A DNA stretch of 40,517 nucleotides from Candidatus Poribacteria bacterium (GTDB lineage Bacteria; Poribacteria; WGA-4E; WGA-3G). Shown piece by piece: positions 1 to 8,485 of the stretch. Under the pieces are notes generated by a model. That model saw only the letters and a program-made list of their open reading frames with translations, made no database searches and was not told where the DNA came from. The DNA lies in contig PYJC01000006.1 of the NCBI GenBank assembly GCA_003635255.1, positions 1 through 40,517 on the forward strand. Direction: 5' to 3'. The position numbers and the translations under genes were made by a program. Position 1 is the stretch's first letter; every line of letters begins with the position of its first letter.

Positions 1-20
1 GAACTCATAGCGAGTACGCG

Positions 21-470
21 CTATGAATGGTTGAAAGTTATACGAAAGTTAATCATTGAATATGCGAGATGACGAAACCCCAGACGGGTCTCTTTGAGTT
101 TATCATAGCTCAGGGCAAGTCTTCGGTAAGTGTCTTGCCACCCGAAAGTTCGCTCAACTTTATATCGGTCTTTGTATATCCTTTTGTCAAACCAACGGAA
201 CTTACGCGCAATGACAATAGGTTCTTTAGCATTGCGACGGTTAGGATAAATCACGGGTCTCAACCCGTGTCCTCTAATAAGTTTATGATTCACCTTAGAA
301 TCAAAGGCAGAATCAAGTGTCAGAGCCGAACCGCAAAGATCCATGCCAATACGTTTGCTAAAAGCGATTATATCACTCAGGGCTTCGGGCAAAATCGTTG
401 TATCATGTGCGTTGACGGGTTTCAGCGTTATCGGTCCTATGATGAACCCATGATTATCGGTGAGCGTCAA
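21..470 (-). CDS. IS5-family transposase, C-terminal catalytic part (orfB)
   Basis: This is the C-terminal half of the DDE transposase. The second catalytic aspartate is in ALTLDSAFDSK. The catalytic glutamate is in YKVERTFGWQDTYRRL, which is the YREN-like motif of IS4/IS5 enzymes. The nominal start is a TTG that overlaps the stop of the upstream half by four bases (470/467). It is more likely expressed as a frameshift fusion of about 290 residues than alone. The ORF ends at a normal stop near the window edge, so both halves look complete. Confidence 0.8.
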   Translation of the reverse strand: MTLTDNHGFIIGPITLKPVNAHDTTILPEALSDIIAFSKRIGMDLCGSALTLDSAFDSKVNHKLIRGHGLRPVIYPNRRNAKEPIVIARKFRWFDKRIYKDRYKVERTFGWQDTYRRLALSYDKLKETRLGFRHLAYSMINFRITFNHS

Positions 471-892
471 CTCTTTTTCGCCTTTCTGATGTTTGTGTCC
501 TGAGTAGCTGATACCGTCGCCCCTTTTTTCACGACGGTGTTTGAACCATCACCGTGAAGGTGTGTCGTATCAAGTTGATCCGTATCAAGCAAGTGTATAA
601 CCGACGCTTCAAAGAGGTTCTGATACGAGCCATCTTTTGACCAGCGATGATGCCATTTATAGACATTAGACCAATGGAGTTCATTCCGCCGTGTTCGGAG
701 TTGCTCCCATTGAATACCCGTATGCAAAACATAGAGAATGTAGTTGAATATCTTGTAGAAAGAGAGTTTCGGCTTTGGACCTTTAACACGTTTCTTCAGA
801 TGTGGCAAGATATAACGATTAAAATCCTTACGCGAAACCTGCTTCGGAATACCGTTGTATCTCGGAGACTTTTCGGACTCGGAGACCGTCAT
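467..892 (-). CDS. IS5-family transposase, N-terminal part (orfA)
   Basis: This is the N-terminal half of an IS5-type transposase. It has the DUF4096-like N-terminal region (ILPHLKKR, LHTGIQWEQL) and then the first catalytic aspartate in LHGDGSNTVVKKGA. I chose the ATG at 892 because an AGGTG ribosome-binding site lies just upstream; a TTG at 925 is also open. The frame stops four bases into the second half. The stop follows an A-rich GAAAAAG stretch, and reading minus one from there continues smoothly as KKELTLTDNHG. The split is therefore either programmed -1 frameshifting, known in some IS5 subgroups, or simple decay. The C-terminal half is intact, which favours programmed frameshifting. 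Confidence 0.8.
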   Translation of the reverse strand: MTVSESEKSPRYNGIPKQVSRKDFNRYILPHLKKRVKGPKPKLSFYKIFNYILYVLHTGIQWEQLRTRRNELHWSNVYKWHHRWSKDGSYQNLFEASVIHLLDTDQLDTTHLHGDGSNTVVKKGATVSATQDTNIRKAKKS

Positions 893-998
893 AAGAGCAC
901 CTCTCATAAAGTAAGTGACTATCAAAAGTGGAAATAAAGGGACATAAAGGATCGCCTTTTATTCCACTATTTTACTACATTTTTATGTTTTACTCAAT

Positions 999-2888
999 AT
1001 GACTTCATATTTAAATCTTGGAGTCAATCGGTTGCGGGATGTATCGCCTCTAAAGGGGTTAACAAAACTGACATTCCTGCGTCTTGGAATCAATCGGTTG
1101 TCGGATGTATCGCCCCTAAAGGATATGATAAATCTGGAACAATTGGATCTTGAAGCCAACAGAATAGTTGATGTGTCGCCCCTAAAACATTTGACGCATC
1201 TAACATATCTGGATCTTGATGATAATGAAATATTGGATGTATCGCCCCTAAAAGATATGATAAATCTCACATTATTAGATATTTCCGACAATAGGATATT
1301 GGATGTGTCGCCCCTCAAAAATCTGACACATTTGGTAGAATTAGATATTGACAGCAATCAGATAACAGATATTTCCTCTTTTGAAAATATGACAAGGCTA
1401 TTGTATTTAGATTGTCACGACAATAAAATATCGGATGCCTCACCGCTCAACCATTTAACAAGTTTGATTTACCTAGATTTTGACGACAATGAGGTTTCCG
1501 ATATATCTACACTCAGCGTTTTAACGCATCTAATATATCTGGATCTTGATGGTAATCAGATATCAGATGTTTCATCTCTTAGAACTTTGACAGAGTTAAG
1601 GGAATTGGATATTGATGGCAATCAAGTATCAGATGTTTCACCCCTCAGGGTCCTGAGAAACCTAAAATTGCTTGATCTTCACGACAATGAGATATCAGAT
1701 GTATCGCCCCTCAAAGACTTGACAAGGCTGACATTTCTGGATCTTGATGACAATAAGATATCGGATATATCTCCGCTTTCAACTTTGACAGAGTTGAGGG
1801 AATTGGATCTTGACAGCAATCAAGTATCGGATGTTTCACCCCTCAGCGTCCTGAGCAACCTAACGCTTCTTGACCTTCATAATAACCAAATATCAGATGT
1901 GTCCGTACTCAGTAGTTTGGTGAAACTGACAGTGTTAGATCTTGATGACAACGAGATATCAGATATATCCGCACTTAAAGGTTTGATACATTTGACGGAA
2001 TTAGATCTTAATGGCAATCAGGTATTAGATGTGACCCCTCTTAAGGATTTGATAAACTTGACGGTGTTAGATCTTCGGGACAATCAGATATCAGATGTAT
2101 CTGCCCTTAGCGGTTTGGTAAATCTAATGGTGTTAGATCTGAGTGATAACGGTATATCAGATTTTACTCCCATTACCGGAATAATAGCGAATTTGTTAGA
2201 ATATGATAACAGCAACCAAACGGTATCTCCTACTAACACAGCGGATGTCAACCGCGACGGTGTTGTGAATATTATAGATCTTATTTTAGTTAGTACCCAT
2301 TTTCACACTCCAGACTCTTCGATGCTCGCCAGTTCTGGCGTTTATCCGGATGTCAATGGAGATGGAGTTGTGGATGTGAGAGACCTCGTTGCGATTGCAG
2401 CGGAAATAGATACTTCTGCAGATGCACCTACACTCTGGAAAAACCCATCTGAGTTATATGGTCTGATACCGGAAAATCTCAAGCAATGGATCGCTCTTGC
2501 CAAGGAACTTGATCCACAAAATCCTCGGACTCAAAAAGGGATTGCTGTCTTAGAGCAGCTTTTAGGAATTCTCAATCGGGGAGAGATTCTACAGCCAGAA
2601 ACGGCACTCCTATCGAACTATCCAAACCCATTCAATCCAGAAACGTGGATACCGTATCAGTTAGAGAAGGCGACAGAGGTAAACATTTCTATTCATTCTT
2701 CAGATGGGCAACTTATTCGGGAGTTGGCGTTTGGAGATTTGCCAGCAGGTATATATCACAGCAAATCGAGATCGGCATATTGGGATGGTCGGAATGCGTT
2801 AGGCGAGTCTGTAGCGAGCGGCGTATATTTTTACACGCTGACCGCTGGTGACTTTATTGCTACTGGCAAAATGCTTATCCGAAAGTAA
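999..2888 (+). CDS. LRR - dockerin - FlgD-like sorting domain surface protein, 5'-truncated
   Basis: The ORF encodes about 18 leucine-rich repeats of 22 residues (consensus L-x-x-L-D-L-x-x-N-x-I-S-D-V-S-P-L, residues 1-395), close to internalin-type LRRs. Two dockerin-like calcium loops follow (DVNRDGVVNIIDL near 416 and DVNGDGVVDVRDL near 450). The end is a FlgD-Ig-like or type IX-like sorting domain beginning LSNYPNPFNPETWIPY and ending YTLTAGDFIATGKMLIRK. Such proteins are normally secreted and bind partners through the LRR face. Here there is no signal peptide. The first repeat is incomplete, and the ATG lies only about 100 bases from the IS5 transposase start. The N-terminus was therefore probably removed by the insertion, and the product, if made, would stay in the cytoplasm. 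The exact binding partner is unknown. Confidence 0.85.
   Translation: MTSYLNLGVNRLRDVSPLKGLTKLTFLRLGINRLSDVSPLKDMINLEQLDLEANRIVDVSPLKHLTHLTYLDLDDNEILDVSPLKDMINLTLLDISDNRILDVSPLKNLTHLVELDIDSNQITDISSFENMTRLLYLDCHDNKISDASPLNHLTSLIYLDFDDNEVSDISTLSVLTHLIYLDLDGNQISDVSSLRTLTELRELDIDGNQVSDVSPLRVLRNLKLLDLHDNEISDVSPLKDLTRLTFLDLDDNKISDISPLSTLTELRELDLDSNQVSDVSPLSVLSNLTLLDLHNNQISDVSVLSSLVKLTVLDLDDNEISDISALKGLIHLTELDLNGNQVLDVTPLKDLINLTVLDLRDNQISDVSALSGLVNLMVLDLSDNGISDFTPITGIIANLLEYDNSNQTVSPTNTADVNRDGVVNIIDLILVSTHFHTPDSSMLASSGVYPDVNGDGVVDVRDLVAIAAEIDTSADAPTLWKNPSELYGLIPENLKQWIALAKELDPQNPRTQKGIAVLEQLLGILNRGEILQPETALLSNYPNPFNPETWIPYQLEKATEVNISIHSSDGQLIRELAFGDLPAGIYHSKSRSAYWDGRNALGESVASGVYFYTLTAGDFIATGKMLIRK
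1005..2183 (+). repeat. 66-bp tandem coding repeats (LRR units)
   Basis: About 18 degenerate 66-bp units each encode one 22-residue leucine-rich repeat. The segment encoding D-V-S-P-L is the most conserved (for example near 1036, 1102, 1168, 1234 and 1300). Repeats near the 5' end are more alike at DNA level (tcgcccctaaa) than those near the 3' end. This suggests recent unit duplication and possible copy-number variation. Confidence 0.85.
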
Positions 2889-3027
2889 GGTGGGTTAAGC
2901 TGAGACCGTTCAGTTAGCGGTTTTCAACATTTTTCGTTGCTTGATAACTCAGATAACTTTTTAGAGTTTCCGTTAGTCTAACTAAAGTGTTAAAAAACCA
3001 GTTGACATTCCGAACTAGGAACTTGAG

Positions 3028-4473
3028 ATGTCTAATAACCGTCCGAACATCTTGTTAATTATTACCGACCAACAACGTGGCGACTGTCTGGGTTTGGATC
3101 CGGACGGTCCTGATTGCTTGCAGACACCAAATCTGGATTGGATCGGTCGCACGGGCACGCATTTTCGCCGCGGGTATGCCGAATGTCCGAGTTGTATTCC
3201 AGCGCGGCGCAGTCTGATGACCGGCACAGCACCAGCAGCCAACGGTGGTGTCGGATTCAAAGGCGCACAGTGGAATCCACCGCACACCTTAGCAGGTGAA
3301 TTGTCCGCTGCCGGTTACCAAACCGAGATGATCGGCAAACTACATCTGGCTCCACCACGTAAGCGGTACGGTTTCGATCATATGCACCTGGCTGATGCCA
3401 CTCGTGGTAACAACAACGATTACGTCGAGTGGTTGCAGCAGTACCATGGTCGGAACGACGTTGATCCAGGTATGGCACACGGTGTCTCTGCCAACGGCTG
3501 GGTCGGTCGCCCGCATCATCTCCCCGAAGAGCAGATGCACACTTTCTGGTGTATTGACCGCGCCCTCAATTTTCTGCGAAAACGTGACCCGGCTGCGCCG
3601 TTCTTTCTCAATATCTCTTTCATAGATCCGCATCCACCGCTAACACCACCAGCCCATTACTACCAACGCTACATTCAGCGGGATTTGCCGCCACCTGTAA
3701 TTGGTGACTGGGCACCCGAATTTAAGGAACCCCAAAAAGGGCTGAATCCAAACGCTTGGGAAATCTGCCTCGACGACTACGATATGCAATGTGCTCGTGC
3801 CGCCTATTATGGGATGATCAATTTCATCGACGATCAGATCGGTCGCCTGATCCAAGTCATGGGGGGTCTGAACGACTGTCTGGTCATTTTTACTTCCGAC
3901 CACGGTGAGATGCTCGGCGATCATAACCTGTATCGTAAAACTTGGCCCTACGAAGCCTCAGCACGAGTACCTTTTCTAATGCGGGCACCAGCGCAATGGG
4001 GTTTCCCAAAAGAATCCGTCTGTCAAAGCCCTGTCGGTTTGCAAGACATCATGCCCACTATTCTGGACGCAGCTGGCGTTGAGATTCCCAGTACTTGCAC
4101 TGGTAAAAGCCTATTGCCAATTATGAACGGAGATACTGATCGGGTGCGAGATTGTCTTCACGGTGAGCACTCCGGTTGTTACGAATACAATCATGGCAAC
4201 CACTATGTAACCGACGGACACCATAAGTACATCTGGTATTCCCAAACCGGTAGAGAACATCTATTTAATCTGCAAGACGACCCACACGAAACACACGACC
4301 TCACAAGCCTGAGCGAGGCTGAAACGCTCCTAACACCTTGGCGAAATCGCTTGATTGAGTTCCTCCGCGACCGTCCAGAAGGCTTTACGGATGGCACAAA
4401 CCTCATCACTGGACAAACACATGATGCTTTACTGCCAAACTATCAAGCCGATGCCACTTACCCATATTTGTGA
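3028..4473 (+). CDS. Sulfatase (formylglycine-dependent, type I)
   Basis: This is an arylsulfatase-family hydrolase that cleaves sulfate esters, probably from sulfated glycans. The N-terminus RPNILLIITDQQRGD is the metal-binding strand of the family. The C-x-P-x-R signature is Cys56-Ile-Pro-Ala-Arg60, followed by SLMTG, where Cys would be converted to formylglycine. FTSDHGEMLGDH near residue 290 supplies further metal ligands. The 481-residue length is typical. The ATG at 3028 follows an AGGAAC stretch. No signal peptide is visible, so the enzyme appears cytoplasmic, acting on imported or small substrates. No sulfatase-maturating enzyme is encoded in this window. The substrate cannot be deduced; choline sulfatase or a heparan-type sulfatase are possible. 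Confidence 0.93.
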   Translation: MSNNRPNILLIITDQQRGDCLGLDPDGPDCLQTPNLDWIGRTGTHFRRGYAECPSCIPARRSLMTGTAPAANGGVGFKGAQWNPPHTLAGELSAAGYQTEMIGKLHLAPPRKRYGFDHMHLADATRGNNNDYVEWLQQYHGRNDVDPGMAHGVSANGWVGRPHHLPEEQMHTFWCIDRALNFLRKRDPAAPFFLNISFIDPHPPLTPPAHYYQRYIQRDLPPPVIGDWAPEFKEPQKGLNPNAWEICLDDYDMQCARAAYYGMINFIDDQIGRLIQVMGGLNDCLVIFTSDHGEMLGDHNLYRKTWPYEASARVPFLMRAPAQWGFPKESVCQSPVGLQDIMPTILDAAGVEIPSTCTGKSLLPIMNGDTDRVRDCLHGEHSGCYEYNHGNHYVTDGHHKYIWYSQTGREHLFNLQDDPHETHDLTSLSEAETLLTPWRNRLIEFLRDRPEGFTDGTNLITGQTHDALLPNYQADATYPYL

Positions 4474-4576
4474 TAATACCCATTAAGATGATAAGCGTGT
4501 CCCGGTGTTTTGCTGGCGTAGAAATGGAACGCGGTTGGCAAACGCAATTTCTTAATCGCTCCAAGGATCCTCATGC

Positions 4577-6571
4577 CTAACGAAAATCTGCATGTATCCA
4601 GAGTTCGCTTGCTTCTTTGCGTGCGGCAAGCCAATTGGAAAGTGCGTGCCGTTTTTTGGCTTGGATCAATGTTTGTTGATGCCGGGCTTTTTCAGCCGGA
4701 TCCGTTTGGAATGTTTCAACATCGGGTTCTTGGCGTTCAACGAGTTGGATAATATAGACTGCATTGCTGCCTTTGAAAGGACCATCAATGTCATTGACCT
4801 TCATCTGAAATGCTGCAAACATAGTTTCCGCTGATTCCCCCATACCAGCGATGTAATGACTGGTTGGACTCAATGAGAACAGATTGCTCTCTCCTACGGA
4901 GAGTCGATCTGCTGCTAAACCTTCAGGTGCTTTATACTTTTCGAGCAATGCATCCAGAGATGTACTGTCAGCCCGCTGGTTGAAGAGGTTTTGTGCATCC
5001 GTAAACGCGCGTTCTTTCGCTTTTTCTCTTTGTAGCCCATCAATCTTACCTGTCTTTGCCCCTGCAATAACCTCTCCTTTTATTTCTTCAAAAGGTGGGA
5101 TAGCAGCAGGCTTCTTTTCAAGAACAGTGGCAACTAAATAGGCTTCTACTACCTCCTGTCTGCCTGATCTCTTCATCTCAACAACCTTTATCACATTGAC
5201 TTCCATGTCAAAGAACTCTTCGGTTAAACCTTGGTACCGCCATGGTGCTCCTATTTGGGGAATATTTCCGACATCCCGACTAAAGAGTCCAGTTTCTAAG
5301 ACAGCGAGGGAGAGGTCCTTATACCTTTCAAGCGTCAGTGCAGCGTCATACCCCTCAATTTCGATTTCATATAAGAGATCAGAGGCGACTTCTTTCGCCT
5401 TGTCAACGCCGCTCACTTGAATGAGTTTCTGTCGGATTTCATACTGGACATCGGCAAAAGACTGAATCTCCGGTGCTTTCCTCTCCTCCAATTTGATAAT
5501 ATGATATCCGAATCGCGTTTCGACTAAGCCACTGACCTCTCCCGGCTGTAAATCTTCAAAACAGGCTTTATCAAATGCGGGAACCATATATCCGCGTGAA
5601 AAATAGTCGCCCGGAGGCAGCTTCGGATTAGGCTGACTCTCTCTTAAGGCACCACCTTGTGGTGCAGAAGGACCTTCTGAATGCTTCTTCGCGAGTTCGG
5701 CGAAATCCGCGCCAGCAGCGAGTTCTGCGTTGACGGTCTTGAGCAATTCCTCTGCCGCAGTTTTGGTTTCCGCCTTCTGTTCGTCAGTTGCGTCGTCTGG
5801 AAACTTTTTCAAAATATGGCGTGCTTTGACGGCTTCCAGGGTCGTAAACTCCTGCTGATTCTCGTCATAATAATTCTTAACCTCTTCGTCCGAAACCAGT
5901 GCTGCAGGATTGACTCTAATAAACTTGACATTTACCTGCTCTTCCACTTTATAACTATCCCGATTCTTCTCAAAATAGGCTTTCGCTTCTGCATCGTCAA
6001 CTTCAATGATTGAGAGGTAGTCGTCGTACTTAAATTCGATATATTTGACTTTCGCCTTATCAGCTTCAAGCTGATATGCCTGTTCAACTTCTGTATCGGT
6101 TACCAATTCCAGCGCGTGGATGCTATCCTGAATCGCACGAGTACTGAGTTGCTGACGTATATTTTCGGTGTAGAGATCTGCTACACCAAACTGTTGGTAC
6201 TGATTATACTGCTCGACTCGACCTGCGTCACTTTGAATGTAACGTTTTACCTCAGCGTCTCCGATATGTAGGCTTCCGAATATAGTCTGATTGACCCAAC
6301 GTTCAATTATATCTTTTTGTATCTGTTCCCTGTTCGGTGCACCGCCGAATCTCTGGTTCCGCCTTTGAGATTCCATAGCATCAGCAACGGCATTTTCAAA
6401 CGTCCCGCGCTTGACTTCTGTGTTATTGATTCTGAGAACGACTTCTCCTTCCGGATCGTCACCGCCGCCGCGTGTGTTGGTGTAAAGGAAGACTGTTCCG
6501 ACCAAAAACACGATGGCGATCACCCACATAAAGAGTTGCGCAATAAATTTTTCGCGTAGAAAGATAATCAT
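4577..6571 (-). CDS. ppiD: PpiD/SurA-type membrane-anchored peptidyl-prolyl isomerase
   Basis: This is a periplasmic folding chaperone. It has a short cytoplasmic N-terminus, one membrane segment (about residues 11-31, [16 protein letters not shown]), a SurA_N-like chaperone region (about 45-240), and a parvulin rotamase domain at about 248-363 ([10 protein letters not shown] ... [17 protein letters not shown]). A second, degenerate PpiD-like C-terminal region follows. The 664 residues compare with 623 for E. coli PpiD. The gene is monocistronic on the minus strand, convergent with the sulfatase, and driven by a near-perfect sigma-70 promoter at 6678-6706. The gene symbol is by architecture; PrsA/SurA-like naming would be equally defensible. 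Confidence 0.9.
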   Translation of the reverse strand: MIIFLREKFIAQLFMWVIAIVFLVGTVFLYTNTRGGGDDPEGEVVLRINNTEVKRGTFENAVADAMESQRRNQRFGGAPNREQIQKDIIERWVNQTIFGSLHIGDAEVKRYIQSDAGRVEQYNQYQQFGVADLYTENIRQQLSTRAIQDSIHALELVTDTEVEQAYQLEADKAKVKYIEFKYDDYLSIIEVDDAEAKAYFEKNRDSYKVEEQVNVKFIRVNPAALVSDEEVKNYYDENQQEFTTLEAVKARHILKKFPDDATDEQKAETKTAAEELLKTVNAELAAGADFAELAKKHSEGPSAPQGGALRESQPNPKLPPGDYFSRGYMVPAFDKACFEDLQPGEVSGLVETRFGYHIIKLEERKAPEIQSFADVQYEIRQKLIQVSGVDKAKEVASDLLYEIEIEGYDAALTLERYKDLSLAVLETGLFSRDVGNIPQIGAPWRYQGLTEEFFDMEVNVIKVVEMKRSGRQEVVEAYLVATVLEKKPAAIPPFEEIKGEVIAGAKTGKIDGLQREKAKERAFTDAQNLFNQRADSTSLDALLEKYKAPEGLAADRLSVGESNLFSLSPTSHYIAGMGESAETMFAAFQMKVNDIDGPFKGSNAVYIIQLVERQEPDVETFQTDPAEKARHQQTLIQAKKRHALSNWLAARKEASELWIHADFR

Positions 6572-6607
6572 ATTTTACAAGTATCTCCTAAAGGTAATAC
6601 ATGGAAC

Positions 6608-6635
6608 GAATTTGGTCTATTCTGAGACCGAATTC
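6608..6635 (-). promoter_or_regulatory. Hairpin in the ppiD 5' leader
   Basis: GAATTTGGTCT and AGACCGAATTC form an 11-bp stem (one G-T pair) around a 6-nt loop, between the promoter and start codon of the foldase gene. It may influence leader stability or bind a regulator. Function is not shown by sequence. Confidence 0.45.
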
Positions 6636-6677
6636 GGTTTCTGTTAACAGAGCTCCACGTTATAAAGAGGTGTTAAT

Positions 6678-6706
6678 ATTATACGCCTAAACCGTACAAA
6701 TGTCAA
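6678..6706 (-). promoter_or_regulatory. Sigma-70 promoter for ppiD
   Basis: On the minus strand TTGACA is followed by exactly 17 bases and TATAAT, a perfect consensus match. It lies about 110 bases upstream of the foldase ATG and points toward it. Confidence 0.85.
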
Positions 6707-6756
6707 ATTATAGAACCCACCTCTGAGACGCAGCACTTGCATAAAACGATAAAAAT

Positions 6757-6785
6757 TTGCTAATTTTTGCAATATATTATATACT
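6757..6785 (+). promoter_or_regulatory. Sigma-70 promoter for the 8-oxoguanine glycosylase gene
   Basis: TTGCTA, a 17-base AT-rich spacer and TATACT stand about 60 bases before the ATG at 6847. The open frame nominally begins inside this promoter, which supports choosing the downstream start. Confidence 0.65.
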
Positions 6786-6846
6786 TAATAATAGGCAAAC
6801 ATCAAAAGCATCGCTTGCAAGCCTTCATCAAAACACAGCAAGATAC

Positions 6847-7731
6847 ATGATCCAAATTCAGAATGTAACAGATTTCAGTCTGAAATATACCTTAGAATCG
6901 GGCCAATCGTTTCGATGGAACCGGATAGACAACGCCTACTATGGTGTCGTAGAGGGACGCATCCTTAAAATATCCCAAGCAGGAACAACCTTGTGTGTTG
7001 AGAGTTCTGCCAACGAAGATGAGATTCACTTCGTGTCATTTCTCCGCCATTATCTTGACATTGCGCGAGATGTACCGAAGATCCTCGCTGAAGTTGACAA
7101 CGATGCCTATATGCATCGGGCACTTGAGAAACTCTGGGGAATGCGCATTCTGAATCAAGCACTTTGGGAGACGGTGGCATCGTTCATTTTATCGCAGAAC
7201 AACAACGTCCCTCGGATTCGGGGGATCATTCGTCGGTTGTCTGAACGTTTTGGTGAGCATTTGACGCTTGCGGGGTATGTGGACTATAGTTTTCCCAACG
7301 CGGATGCACTTGCCAGAGCAACCGAGGACGAACTGCTTGCATGTGGTACGGGCTACCGAGCAAACTATCTCCGAAACACCGCTCAAGCCGTCGTTAGTGG
7401 TGAACTTTCGCTTATATTGGTAAAGCAGATGTCGTATCCTGAGGCGAAACAGGCATTAATGCGTCAAGAGGGCATCGGTGAAAAAGTCGCTGATTGCATT
7501 TGTCTATTTTCGCTTGGACATCTCACGGCACTACCGATTGATGTCTGGATAAAGCGGATCTTTGAGACACTCTATCTTCGACGGCGTGCCACACATCGTG
7601 AAATACGCCAGTTCGCTCACAACTACTTCGGAGCTGGTGTCGGGTACGCACAACAATATCTGTTTCACTACGTCCATGAATGTTCAAATTGGGCAGATGC
7701 CGAGCATTTGTCACTTATTGAATTAAAGTGA
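6847..7731 (+). CDS. ogg: 8-oxoguanine DNA glycosylase/AP lyase (OGG1-like HhH-GPD)
   Basis: This base-excision repair enzyme removes 8-oxoguanine and nicks the resulting abasic site. The N-terminal OGG_N signature LESGQSFRW is at about 16-24. SQNNNVPRIRGII (about 116-128) matches the OGG1 asparagine-rich motif. The helix-hairpin-helix-GPD segment is EGIGEKVADCICLFSLG ... PIDVWIKRIF, with the putative Schiff-base lysine Lys213 and catalytic Asp232. The length of 294 residues fits bacterial OGG1 homologues such as the Clostridium type. I start at ATG 6847 because residues upstream of it overlap the promoter and do not resemble the family. The gene is divergent from ppiD. AlkA (DNA-3-methyladenine glycosylase) is excluded by the OGG_N motif. 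Confidence 0.9.
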   Translation: MIQIQNVTDFSLKYTLESGQSFRWNRIDNAYYGVVEGRILKISQAGTTLCVESSANEDEIHFVSFLRHYLDIARDVPKILAEVDNDAYMHRALEKLWGMRILNQALWETVASFILSQNNNVPRIRGIIRRLSERFGEHLTLAGYVDYSFPNADALARATEDELLACGTGYRANYLRNTAQAVVSGELSLILVKQMSYPEAKQALMRQEGIGEKVADCICLFSLGHLTALPIDVWIKRIFETLYLRRRATHREIRQFAHNYFGAGVGYAQQYLFHYVHECSNWADAEHLSLIELK

Positions 7732-7849
7732 GTTCTATCACTGTAACAGGGAATTGCAAATTCACTACAGAACCAACACAGATAACCTAAACTGTCAGAA
7801 TTATAGATAGGACTTACGCACTTTTCCATGATAACGAACGTCCGACGCT

Positions 7850-7876
7850 GCAGGCGGGGTTTGAAACCCCGCCTGC
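7850..7876. repeat. GC-rich palindrome (REP-like) in a gene-free gap
   Basis: A near-perfect palindrome (GCAGGCGGGGTTT then GAAACCCCGCCTGC) lies in the 342-bp gap 7732-8073, which holds no ORF I believe. A GGACTTACGCA string precedes it at 7810-7821, a motif I associate with small mobile repeats. No terminator-like T-run follows. The rest of the gap is AT-rich and probably carries the promoter of the downstream gene, which I could not fix. Confidence 0.6.
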
Positions 7877-8073
7877 GAGGGGCTAAACTGTCATCTTAAG
7901 AATTACAGACGTTTAGAACTACAAAAGATTTAATCTGACTTCTAAGGTGGAAACAACATATAATTCAGTCATGTTGACGCATTGATCAAAACAGTTAATG
8001 TGATAGGATAAATTGTTTGACTTATAGTAACTTCGGTTAAAAATTGTAAAATGACCTTGGAGGAGACCACAAT

Positions 8074-8466
8074 ATGTCTGAATCATTTGAACAAAGTATT
8101 GTATCACTTTTGGAAGAACATGTTGAACTCGCAATTTCGACTGTCCAGCAGTTGAGAGCGGAAAAACTTGAACTGGAGGCTGAAATTGCGCGCCTCAACA
8201 GTGATGTGCTACAACGCGATACAAAAATTCAAGAACTCGAAACGCGTAATAGCGAACTTGAAGAGGAACTCGACTTAGAACGGTTAGCCACGACTCAAGA
8301 ACGCTCTGAAGTTAAAGAGAGACTTGAAGGTTTGATGTCTGTTCTTGCTGCATCAAATGAGACAGAGGAACCAGATACAGGTGATGAGATCGATTTCGCG
8401 GCACAAGACGATGAGTTAGACGAAACATCACCATCGTCTGTAGCTGACTCGGGACACCCTGAGTAA
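8074..8466 (+). CDS. Small coiled-coil protein (ZapB-like architecture)
   Basis: This 130-residue protein has a long amphipathic coiled coil (about residues 8-85: heptads in VQQLRAEKLELEAEIARL and KIQELETRNSELEEELDLE). A strongly acidic, unstructured tail follows. A clean GGAGGAG ribosome-binding site precedes the ATG. The shape recalls the division factor ZapB or other FtsZ-associated coiled coils, but I see no diagnostic residues, so no function is assigned. The glycosyltransferase starts 19 bases after its stop, so the two are probably cotranscribed. Confidence 0.7.
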   Translation: MSESFEQSIVSLLEEHVELAISTVQQLRAEKLELEAEIARLNSDVLQRDTKIQELETRNSELEEELDLERLATTQERSEVKERLEGLMSVLAASNETEEPDTGDEIDFAAQDDELDETSPSSVADSGHPE

Positions 8467-8485
8467 ACCAAATATAATTAACACC

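Larger units (their letters stand above)
1..985 (-). mobile_element. IS5-like insertion sequence (left end outside window)
   Basis: Two minus-strand ORFs in adjacent frames together make an IS5-type DDE transposase. The right end must lie between the transposase start (about 892-925) and about nucleotide 1005, where LRR coding sequence begins, so the boundary given here is approximate. I could not match terminal inverted repeats, because the other end is at or beyond base 1. The element abuts the 5' end of an LRR gene that has lost its N-terminus, which suggests insertion into that gene. Confidence 0.75.

Noticed and set aside
983..1357. Minus-strand ORF across the LRR region
   Set aside because: Shadow of the repeated LRR codons; its repetitive peptide only mirrors the real gene.
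3001..3007. TTGACA just ahead of the sulfatase gene as a -35 element
   Set aside because: A -10 box at the correct spacing would fall at or after the start codon.
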